The notes under the pieces are model-generated. The model had not been told where the DNA came from. It did not search any database and was given only the letters and a program-made list of their open reading frames with translations. Shown in pieces: positions 16,863 to 24,651 of a stretch of 40,589 bases of DNA (position 1 is the first letter of the stretch; the number at the start of each line of letters is the position of its first letter). The stretch comes from Rhodococcoides fascians A44A. Lineage in GTDB: Bacteria; Actinomycetota; Actinomycetes; Mycobacteriales; Mycobacteriaceae. The stretch spans positions 1,781,443 through 1,822,031 of the forward strand of contig NZ_JMEX01000008.1 in the NCBI RefSeq assembly GCF_000760735.1, written 5' to 3'. Made by a program: the position numbers and the translations under genes.

Positions 16863-16968
16863 ACGGCACGTTCGCTCCGACGGGCGTCCGGTGCAACCCG
16901 GCCACCCGGGGACCGAACGGTTCGTTCGGTCACTTGGAGTGACTGAACGGCACGTTCGCTCCGGCGGG
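16808..16968. repeat. Two direct copies of a 77-nt repeat carrying a 53-nt palindrome
   Basis: Copies lie at 16808-16884 and 16892-16968 (84 nt offset) and differ at very few positions. Each contains a 53 nt palindrome, first at 16826-16878 and second at 16910-16962, centred on CACTTGGAGTG. The outer arms begin GGACCGAACG and end CGTTCGCTCC. The array separates the GT87 gene from the convergent TerD gene and could act as a two-way terminator. A sequence-diverged third copy closes the window at 40531-40583. Confidence 0.85.
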
Positions 16969-16994
16969 ATGCGGGCGGCGGCGGGGCGAGGTTG

Positions 16995-18230
16995 TCAGGG
17001 CCGGATGTAGGGCCCGAGTTGAGGGACGGCTTCGCCGGCGTGTTTGGCGTTGATGCCTTCGCCGATGGCCTGGAGTTTCCAGTTGCCGCCGTCGCGGTAG
17101 ACCTTGGCCATGACGAGGCCGGTGAACGGCATGCCGCCTTGCAGGGTGAAGCGTGCGAGTTCGGCGTTGTTGGTGTCGTCGACGAGCCGGCAGAAGGCGT
17201 TCTGGATCTGCTCGAAGGTCTGCCCTCGGTAGGAGGTCACGGTGAAGACGATGGCCGTGACCTGCGGGGGTACGCGGGTGAGGTCGACGTTCACTACCTC
17301 GTCGTCGCCTTCTCCTTCGCCGGTGAGGTTGTCACCCTGGTGCAGGATGGATCCGTCCTTGGCGCGGAGTTGACCGTAGTAGACGACGTCGGCGACGTTG
17401 TTCCCGGCGAACATGATGGCCGACGCGTCGAGGTCGACGTTGCCGCCTTTGCCGCCCCCGCCGAAGAAGCTGGTCTTCTTCGGTGCCTGGACGGGGTCCC
17501 AGCCGAGTCCCATGCGGATGATGGTCAGCGCGACTCCGCCGTCCTTCTTCAGCGTGACCTTCTGGCCTTTGCTGAGGCTGACGGGGCGTGCTTTCGTGAG
17601 GTTGACCTCGGGTGGACCTGCCGGCGCGGCCGGTGGTGGCGGCACGGGCGCGGCCGCCGGAGCGGGTGGTGGTGTTGCGGCGGGAGGCGGTGTCGGTGCT
17701 GCGGGGGCAGCCGGCGCGTCGTCGACGGATACGCCGTGGTCGGTCACCAGGGCTGCGAACCCGCCGGCATACCCCTGCCCGACGGCGCGGACCTTCCATG
17801 CTCCGGAACGACGGTAGATCTCGACTGCGATGACGATGGACTCGCTGCTCAGGCCGTCGATGGTGTAGTGGTAGAGGGGATTTCCCTGACCGTCGCTCAC
17901 GTACGCAGCCGGGGGTGCGGACCGGCCGAAGTTGGACGATGCATCCTCGAGCGTGATGACCGCGCGAATCTGCTCGATGTCCGCCGGTATCTGCGCGAGC
18001 GACACGGCGAGCTGTGCCGGTTGCCCGGCTTGGCCGGAGACCAGCCGAACGCCAGGTCCGGTCGGCTGGTTGAAGAAGACGAAGTCTGCGTCGGTTCGCA
18101 CCTTTCCGTCCGCTGTCACCAGTAGGGCGGACAGGTCGGCGGGTGCGGACAGTTGCACAGAGACGAGAACATCGGCTGCTGTGATCGGGCCGTTCTGACC
18201 CTTTGCCAAGGGTTGGCCGGGAGCAGACAT
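16995..18230 (-). CDS. Two-domain TerD family protein
   Basis: A 411-residue protein with two TerD-like domains joined by a Pro/Ala linker (about 175-215). The N-terminal domain (1-170) is degenerate, with few acidic calcium ligands. The C-terminal domain (about 220-411) has the usual metal-binding pattern: DLDASAIMF and HQGDNLTGEGEGDDEVVNVD. TerD proteins bind calcium and belong to stress modules named after tellurite resistance. ATG 18230 follows GAAGGA; the longer frame upstream is discarded. It is separated from the main Ter operon by four unrelated genes and ends next to the palindromic repeats. Confidence 0.88.
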   Translation of the reverse strand: MSAPGQPLAKGQNGPITAADVLVSVQLSAPADLSALLVTADGKVRTDADFVFFNQPTGPGVRLVSGQAGQPAQLAVSLAQIPADIEQIRAVITLEDASSNFGRSAPPAAYVSDGQGNPLYHYTIDGLSSESIVIAVEIYRRSGAWKVRAVGQGYAGGFAALVTDHGVSVDDAPAAPAAPTPPPAATPPPAPAAAPVPPPPAAPAGPPEVNLTKARPVSLSKGQKVTLKKDGGVALTIIRMGLGWDPVQAPKKTSFFGGGGKGGNVDLDASAIMFAGNNVADVVYYGQLRAKDGSILHQGDNLTGEGEGDDEVVNVDLTRVPPQVTAIVFTVTSYRGQTFEQIQNAFCRLVDDTNNAELARFTLQGGMPFTGLVMAKVYRDGGNWKLQAIGEGINAKHAGEAVPQLGPYIRP

Positions 18231-18298
18231 GAAAGAAGTCCTTCGGTCGGATGCGGATGCTGCACACCAATGTACTGGGTGGATTTGTCCGGATGGGG

Positions 18299-18523
18299 CT
18301 ACTGCGTCCGGACGCTGAACAGGTCGCCGGGCGTGCACCCGAGCGCGAGGCACACCGCCGTCAGTGTGCTGAACCGAATTGCTTTGGCTCGGTCGTTCTT
18401 CAGCACCGACAGGTTCACGACGCTGACGCCTGCGACACGGGAGAGCTCGGCCAAGGTCATTCCGCGGGCATCGAGTATCTCCCCGAGATGGCAGGTGATC
18501 AGGTGTTCGGTGGGCTCACCCAT
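18299..18523 (-). CDS. Small XRE/Cro-type regulator (YozG-like)
   Basis: A 74-residue single-domain helix-turn-helix protein: LGEILDARGMTLAELSRVAG, then VSVVNLSVLKNDRAKAIRFS. This size and sequence are typical of the regulator that accompanies DUF2975 membrane proteins. Its ATG overlaps the DUF2975 stop (TGATG), so they are translationally coupled. It probably binds the repeated TATCGA sites in front of the pair and represses both genes. Confidence 0.88.
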   Translation of the reverse strand: MGEPTEHLITCHLGEILDARGMTLAELSRVAGVSVVNLSVLKNDRAKAIRFSTLTAVCLALGCTPGDLFSVRTQ

Positions 18524-19122
18524 CAGACCAATCCCTCGGTGTCCTCGACGAGCCTCGTGCCCTGTTGGATTGCTGCGTAGACGAATTGGAGGAATGCGGC
18601 GACCGCAATCGCGATCCAGACCCCGTCGAAGCTGGCCGCGGTGTCCAGTACATCGGTCAGCTCGAGCGATCCCAGGACGGAGTTGGTGCCCATCTGCCGC
18701 AGCATTCCGGTGAGGAACGGGTAGAGCACGACGACGCCGGCTACCACCGTCAGGTCGACCGTCGCACCCTTCCCGAAGGCCCGGCCGTCGATGACTCGGT
18801 CGCAGAATCGGTAGAGGAATGTCATCCCCACCAGCAACAGAACCAGCCCGACGACTGTCTCGGAGTATCGGAAGAAATCGATCATTCCCATCAGGCGTTG
18901 CACGTCGGACTTGGCGAATGCCAACTCGGCCACGTTGCCGGGCTGGAGCTCACCGCCGTAGAGGCCGACGACGGGAGTGTCGACGACGGGCTCGACCGAG
19001 ACCCGAACGTAGGACGACAGCCCGTACTCGAACAGCCTCCACGCCGACCAGCCGACGGCGATCAGGGCATAGATTGCCATCACTATCCGGTTCGATCGTC
19101 GCGATCCCAGTGACGAGCCCAT
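18523..19122 (-). CDS. DUF2975 membrane protein
   Basis: A 199-residue membrane protein with four predicted segments (around 15-35, 88-108, 125-142 and 168-186) and an outside loop after the first. Length, topology and the coupled XRE gene all match DUF2975 proteins, whose role is unknown. The ATG follows GGAG with good spacing. It is the first gene of the pair and is transcribed from the consensus-like promoter at 19163-19190. Confidence 0.82.
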   Translation of the reverse strand: MGSSLGSRRSNRIVMAIYALIAVGWSAWRLFEYGLSSYVRVSVEPVVDTPVVGLYGGELQPGNVAELAFAKSDVQRLMGMIDFFRYSETVVGLVLLLVGMTFLYRFCDRVIDGRAFGKGATVDLTVVAGVVVLYPFLTGMLRQMGTNSVLGSLELTDVLDTAASFDGVWIAIAVAAFLQFVYAAIQQGTRLVEDTEGLV

Positions 19123-19132
19123 GACAACTCCA

Positions 19133-19190
19133 TATCGATAGTCGATAACAACGAATATCGATATAGTATCGAGAATCGTTATGGTGTCAA
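19133..19190 (-). promoter_or_regulatory. DUF2975-XRE promoter with repeated TATCGA operators
   Basis: On the minus strand, TTGACA (19185-19190) and TACTAT (19163-19168) are separated by 16 nt, one of the best promoters in the window. ATATCGATAT (19155-19164) overlaps the -10/start-point region and TATCGATA (19133-19140) lies in the leader. Two half-site variants, TCGATA near 19142 and TATCGA near 19168, are interspersed. This arrangement fits autorepression by the small XRE protein; the assignment is inferred. Confidence 0.65.
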
Positions 19191-19194
19191 CGGG

Positions 19195-19956
19195 TCATCG
19201 AACCGCCGTGGCTTTCCCGACGAGCCCCCGAACCTCCGCTACCAGCTCCGACACCGTCACCGGAATCACGCTGATGATCGACGTGTGCCGGATCATGTAG
19301 CGCCCGTCGTCGGCGAAATCCACCCACTGCACACCGGTCGTTCCCTCGGTCAGCCTGCTGTCCGGTGCCGGGCCGGCGCACACCAGGATCTCGCCTGCAC
19401 TGGACGGTGGACGGGAGAACAAACGCTCGTAGCGGTCGTCGTTGCTCGTGCGCGACATACTCTGCAGCAGAGGTGATCTCTCCGTGTCGCCTTCGGTGGC
19501 GGGCCGGCTCACATCGATCCGCGGGCCGGTGCCGCGCACCACGTTCGGCAACACATCCACGACGGCACGCACACCTCGGAACGATTCCATCGTCTCCAGA
19601 GTGATGTCGCCGCCGGAGCGGTCGTCGATGCCGGGTGCCTGCGTCAGAACGACGGCTACGTCGTGTCCCACAGCCGCGTGCGCGCGCAGTTTCGTGTGCT
19701 CGGTGTCTCCGGTCCTGACGTGCCCGACGAGTTCCACTCGGACAACCGGCTCGACGATCGTCCGGATCGCGAAACGAAGATCCTCGTCCAGGATCTCGAG
19801 CGCGGCAGTCGTGGCCTCGTGACGTCTGCGGTGATAGTCGGCAGCGGAGTCGGCCATCGGACGATGCTGAACGGGGAACGGCAGGCGGTCTCGCCCGGAT
19901 TGCTCGAGGAGCATCCTGAACACGAGACCGTCGAGTGTCCAATGCTGAAGTGTCAC
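19195..19956 (-). CDS. EspG-family type VII secretion chaperone
   Basis: A 253-residue protein resembling ESX secretion-associated EspG proteins, cytosolic chaperones that bind the tip of PE/PPE substrates. The N-terminus LQHWTLDGLVFRMLLEQSG and a central beta-rich region fit the family. It overlaps the upstream PPE-like gene by 4 nt (ATGA), so chaperone and substrate are coupled. No EccB, EccC, EccD, MycP or PE/Esx gene is in the window, so the pair would depend on an ESX system encoded elsewhere. Confidence 0.78.
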   Translation of the reverse strand: MTLQHWTLDGLVFRMLLEQSGRDRLPFPVQHRPMADSAADYHRRRHEATTAALEILDEDLRFAIRTIVEPVVRVELVGHVRTGDTEHTKLRAHAAVGHDVAVVLTQAPGIDDRSGGDITLETMESFRGVRAVVDVLPNVVRGTGPRIDVSRPATEGDTERSPLLQSMSRTSNDDRYERLFSRPPSSAGEILVCAGPAPDSRLTEGTTGVQWVDFADDGRYMIRHTSIISVIPVTVSELVAEVRGLVGKATAVR

Positions 19957-21407
19957 TCTCCGAGCACCGGGGGTGCCACGAGCGGAAGCGATCCGATCAG
20001 TTCGTCTCCGTTCACCGCGTCGATCAGGTAGCCGGGTGTCTGATGGACATCGTCGTCGCCACCTCCCCCTCCACGGCCCGCCGCAGGGGCCATGCCGCCC
20101 ATACCCATTCCCGGGGTGCCGGGACGTCCAGCCGTCGCTCCGGCTGCCCCGGCGACACCGCCGCCTCCAGCCGCACCCAGTCCGCTCCCGGACGGGCCGC
20201 CGACCGACGAACCTCCTCCCGGTCCGCCGAAACCGCCTGCGCCCAGGCTGCCTGGACCCAGACCGCCGCCACCGCGCACGCCGCCGGAGCCGCCCGAAAC
20301 TCCGGAACCCCCCGAACCGAACCGCGAGCCTGCGCCGCTACCTCCCGGCCGCCCGCCGGACCCGCCCGGCGCGAGTGCTCCGCCGACCGGTGATCCCGCA
20401 GCTGCGCTGCTGGTGGAGGAGGGTGCGCCGGTGCCCTGTGCTCCGCCGCTTCCCTGCCCGGCACCGTAGGGGCTCGAATTGGTCTGGCTCGCAGCCGATG
20501 CGGCGGATTCTGCGGGCGCCCAGCTCGATGCCTCGGTGGAGGGAGCCTGCGGCGTTGCGGCAGCGTCGCCGCCTGGGTTCGCCGTAGTCGTCCCCGCGCT
20601 GCCGGGACCGGCACTGCCTCTGGACATACCGCCCCACCCGGAACCACCGGAATCCGGTCGAGACGCGCCAGGGGACGAAAAGGTAAGCCCCTCGGAACCG
20701 CTCAACGGGTTCAGTGCGGGCGGAAGAACCGGAACCTGAACGGCCGCTTCACGAATGACGGGCGCATACTGACTCTTCATCACGGTACGAGCAGCCTCCT
20801 CCGCTTCTTCGTGGAGGTGTTGGAAACTCTTGAGGTCACCGGGCAGCAGTGTTCTGGTGAGCCAGGAACCGACGTCGAAGATCTTCTCGCCGGTGCCGTA
20901 CGGAACGGGCGGGGGCAGAGCAGCGCGGGTGGCGCTCACCCCGGCCGACGTCGCTTGAACCTTCTGCGAAAGACCGTCGGCGGCCAGCATCAATTCGCCT
21001 GCCGAGGTCGCGTAGCGATCGACACCCTGCCCGGCGGCCTCGGCCGCGGCGCCCTGCCAGTTGGTCCCGACCTGGTTGGTCACCTTCAACGCGAAGGCGG
21101 CGGCGTCGGTTGCAGCGTCGTTGCCCAGGATTCGCCAGTTGCCGGACGTGGCGTCGATGTGCTCGGCCTGAAGCGCCTGCGCTTTGCTCCAGATGTCCTC
21201 GTGCGACATGACCTCGAACGGGTCGTCGTCGACGGGCCTGCCCTCGTACACCGCGGTGTACCCGAACTGCGCCATGGCGTTGTCCCTGATCTCGGCCCCG
21301 GCCTCGCGCGCCCGGTCGGAGCCACCGTTGAGTGCGAGATCCATGCCGCCGGGGAGGCCGATCACCGATGCTGCCACCGCCTCCGCTGTGGCCGGCTCCG
21401 GATTCAC
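19953..21407 (-). CDS. PPE/WXG-like type VII secretion substrate with Gly-rich tail
   Basis: A 484-residue protein. The first 180 residues are helical and carry a WxG motif in NWQGAAAEAAGQ, as in PPE and WXG100 proteins of Nocardia and Rhodococcus. Residues about 260-450 are low-complexity Gly/Ser/Ala/Pro. The end is ordered again, with YLIDAVNGDELIGSLPLVAP, a tail I recall from ESX-linked proteins of related genera. GTG 21407 follows GGAG. It is coupled to the EspG-like gene. Probable role: exported cell-surface or secreted factor. Confidence 0.75.
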   Translation of the reverse strand: MNPEPATAEAVAASVIGLPGGMDLALNGGSDRAREAGAEIRDNAMAQFGYTAVYEGRPVDDDPFEVMSHEDIWSKAQALQAEHIDATSGNWRILGNDAATDAAAFALKVTNQVGTNWQGAAAEAAGQGVDRYATSAGELMLAADGLSQKVQATSAGVSATRAALPPPVPYGTGEKIFDVGSWLTRTLLPGDLKSFQHLHEEAEEAARTVMKSQYAPVIREAAVQVPVLPPALNPLSGSEGLTFSSPGASRPDSGGSGWGGMSRGSAGPGSAGTTTANPGGDAAATPQAPSTEASSWAPAESAASAASQTNSSPYGAGQGSGGAQGTGAPSSTSSAAAGSPVGGALAPGGSGGRPGGSGAGSRFGSGGSGVSGGSGGVRGGGGLGPGSLGAGGFGGPGGGSSVGGPSGSGLGAAGGGGVAGAAGATAGRPGTPGMGMGGMAPAAGRGGGGGDDDVHQTPGYLIDAVNGDELIGSLPLVAPPVLGE

Positions 21408-21462
21408 CGCCCACTCCGGTCAGGTCCGCTCGCGTGCATCCCCATGACTGCCCCCTGTAGTG

Positions 21463-21501
21463 GTCCAACCAGCTTCTACGCAACCCTTTGCCTAGTTGGA
21501 C
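21463..21501. promoter_or_regulatory. Inverted repeat upstream of the PPE-like gene
   Basis: GTCCAAC (21463-21469) and GTTGGAC (21495-21501) form a 7 bp dyad with a 25 nt spacer in the 107 nt gap between the HAD gene end and the PPE-like gene start, both on the minus strand. It may be a terminator of the Ter operon or an operator of the PPE pair. No T-run is seen. Confidence 0.25.
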
Positions 21502-21514
21502 GCACCGGAGACGC

Positions 21515-22327
21515 TCACGGTTCCCGGTGCTCCGCGATTCGCCCGAAAAACCAGTCGAGGATCTCCTCGCCCGCGCGTCCGCCGGTTGCGGTGGTGACGG
21601 TCAAGCCAGGTGGACGAAAGTTCAGTGCCTCGAGTTCGCCGTGTGCGGGCCGAATGGCGTGGTCCGCGGCGAGCAACATGTCCGCGTCGAGTGCGCCGTC
21701 ACCGGCGGCGAGGGCGATGGACTCCGGCCTCAGGAATCCGTCGTCGACGGCGCGGGCGTGTACCTCGGCGACTGCGCGGCTCTTGCTGACCACGTCGGGC
21801 ATCGAGTAGATCTTGCGCCCCTGTTGAGACACGTTCCATCCACGCGCGGCGCACCACTGCGACCAGTCGTCCATGAACCCGGCAGGCACAGCGTCGGGCT
21901 CCACGACGAGATAGCAGAACAGGTCGTCGGCGGTGCGTCGTTTGAGAACCCAGTCGCCGTCGGCGCGTGCCGCGAGTTCCTGCTGGACGGCCGGTAGGTC
22001 GACGTCGTCGAAGGAGGCGCGCCACGAGGCGTCGGGCACGCCGTCGACCAGGATGTTGCCTCCGTTGGTGGTGATGGCGTACCGCCACGGTGCGCCGGGC
22101 AGATCGATCCTGTCGAACTGCTCGACGGTCCTCGTCGTCGTCGGGACGACGACTGCCTCGGAGGCCAGTTTCTGCAGTAGTTCCGTCGAGCGCACGCTCA
22201 TGTAGGACAACGGCCCGCCGTCGTACATCTCGACGCAGGTGACCGACGCGTCCAGCGGAAAGCCCAGAGCTGCCGACGAATAGATCATCGTGCGATCCAG
22301 GTCCACCGAGATCAGGGCAGTGCTCAC
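21515..22327 (-). CDS. HAD-superfamily phosphatase of the Ter metabolite operon
   Basis: A 270-residue HAD hydrolase. Motif I is VDLDRTM (Asp9 nucleophile, Asp11), and the last motif is GDGALDADMLLAAD, which holds magnesium. The cap region between them puts it near the Cof/sucrose-phosphatase type. GTG 22327 overlaps the stop of the PRTase gene by 4 nt (GTGA). In Ter-linked clusters a HAD phosphoesterase accompanies phosphoribosyltransferases and a C-C lyase in a predicted pathway to a nucleoside-like metabolite; here it would remove a phosphate. The actual substrate is unknown. Last gene of the operon. Confidence 0.85.
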   Translation of the reverse strand: MSTALISVDLDRTMIYSSAALGFPLDASVTCVEMYDGGPLSYMSVRSTELLQKLASEAVVVPTTTRTVEQFDRIDLPGAPWRYAITTNGGNILVDGVPDASWRASFDDVDLPAVQQELAARADGDWVLKRRTADDLFCYLVVEPDAVPAGFMDDWSQWCAARGWNVSQQGRKIYSMPDVVSKSRAVAEVHARAVDDGFLRPESIALAAGDGALDADMLLAADHAIRPAHGELEALNFRPPGLTVTTATGGRAGEEILDWFFGRIAEHREP

Positions 22328-24651
22328 GTGACGTCCTTGATCAGTCCCATGCAGGAGTACGCGAGATCGGGAACTTCGACGACGGGAACCCCCCTCGCCT
22401 CGGCGAGCATCCGAATGTGTTTGTGCTCGGGAGCTTTCGCATCGCGTACCAGGACCCGCCAGGGAACGCGCCTCAGCAGGACCCGGGTGGTCTCTCCCAC
22501 TCCGGGCTTGACGAAGTTGACGTGCGAGATGCCGAACTCCTCGCGCACCTTCTCCACCGACGCCCACCCGGTCCACGTCGGCGTCCGATCCGACTCCCCG
22601 ATCGCCGACGCCTCCGCGGTGGCGGCGTCGCGTACGTCGGCGAAGCGTACGGAGACGGTGTCGAGGAGGTGGTTGGAGACGTCGTCGGCGGCGAGTTCCG
22701 CGTAGTACTTGGCTCCGTGGAAGTCACCGTCGCGGATGAGATCTGCGTTGAGGACGGTGCGGGAGACGAGGCCGGACACCGTCGAGTTGAGGCAGGCCGA
22801 CGCAATGAGGAAGTCATCTCTGGTGCCGTACGTTCTCGCGCAGTGGCCGGGGTCGGCCAGGACGGCGAGGTCGTCGTCGAAGTCGGCTCCGTCGAATTCC
22901 GCCAGTGCGGCCGAGAGTTCACGTGCGATAGCGCCTTTGCCGGTCCAGCCGTCCACGAAGACGACCGATCGTGGGTCGTGGTGGTCGGCCAGGTATTTCA
23001 GTGCCACGGAGTCGATTCCGCGATCGCGCACGATCGACACGGCGTAGTGCGGGATCTCGATGCCGTGCATCTCGTGAGCCCAGCGACGCATCAGGATGCC
23101 GACCGGTGTGCCCGCGCGTGCGAGCGACGCGAGAACGATGTCGTGTCCCCGTTCGGCGAGTACGAGCTCGGTGACGGTACCGACGGCAAGAGCCAATCGA
23201 GATGCGCTGTCGTGCAGAACTTCTTCGAACAACTCGCGATATGCGGCGTCGGGTTGGTACTCGACCGGCAACGATTCGGCGTAGTGGGCCGTACCTTCCT
23301 GGATTCTCCGCTCGCGTTCGGCGATGTCCGCTTCCAGGGAGATGTCGGAGAGGTCCTTCAGCAGCCACGTCACCTCGTTCGGTGCGTAGGACCCGAAGTC
23401 CGGTCCGGTCAGAGGTGTCGCGCGTCGAGACACGATGAGTCGCTGTGGATCCGCGCCGCTGACGACGACGACCAGGACGTCGGAACCGGATGCGGCCACG
23501 ACGTCGGCGACGCCGCCGGACGCGAAGAGACGGTCGGTGTCCGCGGGTGCGTCGACGATCAGCACGATCTGCGCGTTCTCCGGTCCCGACGCGTTGTAGA
23601 CGTAGCGGGCCTGGGCCTCGTCGTCTTCCGGGGCGAGGAACTCGAACCCTCGGCGAAGGGGGTAGCCCGGCTCGTCGAGTACGTAGGCCGGCGACCGGGT
23701 CGTGGTCTGGAACAGTGCCGGGTGCCCACGGTCCGACAGTGCGGCTGCGACTTTCAGCGGCAGGTACATCAGTTCCTCGTGCCCGAGTACGACGACGGGC
23801 CGCCCGGGCTCGAGTGCCGACGCGACGGCGTCGGCGACCTCGGCGGTCGCGGCGACGAACGACGCGGTGTCACCGGCACGGAAACCGTGACGGCCACCGT
23901 CCGGGACGGTCTCGGGCCAGTGCGCGTCGACTCGAGTGATGGTGCCTGCGTGGTCGGCGACGGGGTTGTACGCCGGTTCCGGCAACGCGACGACGGACTC
24001 GATCAGGTTGTCCGCCAGCGCGACGCGGCCCTGGGCGAGGCTCACCGAGTCGAGCGTGACTCCCAACTCCTCGGCCGCTGCGGCGGATTCCGCGAGATGC
24101 TCGTCGGTGCGCATGTCCACGAGCGAGGCGATGACGTACCGGGTGCGTGGCGTCACGGCGTGGAGAGCTCGAACAGCGTCGAGTGCTGTTCTACCGGTGG
24201 ATATCTCGTCGTCGACGAGAACGAGTGGCAGCTGGGGGTCGAGAACGCCAGGCGAGGTGGGCAACAGTTGGTGGTCGGTGGCGTGGGAGTGGCCTTCCTG
24301 GAACTCGGCGTACACACCGGTTCCCGGGACGTCTCGCCGCGTCGAGTGCAGGTAGCAGTGTGCGTTCAGACGTGCGGCGACACAGTGGCCGAGTCCCGTT
24401 GCGGTTTCCGCGAAACCGAGGACGTCGACGTCGGATCCGCCCACTGCTTCGAGAACCAGGTCTCCCAAGGCGTCGGCAGCACCGGTCACGACGGATGGAT
24501 CGACCGGAATGTGTTTGCCGAGTACCTCCGACACCAGCAGATGTGCGCGGCGGGGATTGCGCCGCAGTCCCGGACGGACGAGCTCCTCGATGGTCCAGTC
24601 CGACGAGGTGCTCGTGGTGGTCAGGTGTATTCCCGAGGTCGGGTCGGTCAT
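22324..24651 (-). CDS. PRTase-TRSP-StiP-PELOTA fusion protein of the Ter metabolite operon
   Basis: A 775-residue multidomain protein. Residues 20-230 form a phosphoribosyltransferase with the PRPP loop LVLVDDEISTGRTALDAV. The TRSP domain follows (about 260-400), with its namesake motif in FQTTTRSPAYVLDE and EELMYLPLKVA. Residues about 455-690 resemble the StiP/PRTase-like family (VFVDGWTGKGAI), and the last 65 resemble the PELOTA RNA-binding domain (TRVLLRRVPWRVLV, ending SCMGLIKD). Elsewhere these halves can be separate genes; here they are one frame. ATG 24651 overlaps the lyase stop. Probable role: building or attaching a ribosyl group in a nucleoside-like product. Confidence 0.83.
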   Translation of the reverse strand: MTDPTSGIHLTTTSTSSDWTIEELVRPGLRRNPRRAHLLVSEVLGKHIPVDPSVVTGAADALGDLVLEAVGGSDVDVLGFAETATGLGHCVAARLNAHCYLHSTRRDVPGTGVYAEFQEGHSHATDHQLLPTSPGVLDPQLPLVLVDDEISTGRTALDAVRALHAVTPRTRYVIASLVDMRTDEHLAESAAAAEELGVTLDSVSLAQGRVALADNLIESVVALPEPAYNPVADHAGTITRVDAHWPETVPDGGRHGFRAGDTASFVAATAEVADAVASALEPGRPVVVLGHEELMYLPLKVAAALSDRGHPALFQTTTRSPAYVLDEPGYPLRRGFEFLAPEDDEAQARYVYNASGPENAQIVLIVDAPADTDRLFASGGVADVVAASGSDVLVVVVSGADPQRLIVSRRATPLTGPDFGSYAPNEVTWLLKDLSDISLEADIAERERRIQEGTAHYAESLPVEYQPDAAYRELFEEVLHDSASRLALAVGTVTELVLAERGHDIVLASLARAGTPVGILMRRWAHEMHGIEIPHYAVSIVRDRGIDSVALKYLADHHDPRSVVFVDGWTGKGAIARELSAALAEFDGADFDDDLAVLADPGHCARTYGTRDDFLIASACLNSTVSGLVSRTVLNADLIRDGDFHGAKYYAELAADDVSNHLLDTVSVRFADVRDAATAEASAIGESDRTPTWTGWASVEKVREEFGISHVNFVKPGVGETTRVLLRRVPWRVLVRDAKAPEHKHIRMLAEARGVPVVEVPDLAYSCMGLIKDVT

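Noticed and set aside
21408..21514. A WXG100 or PE gene upstream of the PPE-like gene
   Set aside because: The 107 nt gap has no plausible frame, only a weak inverted repeat.
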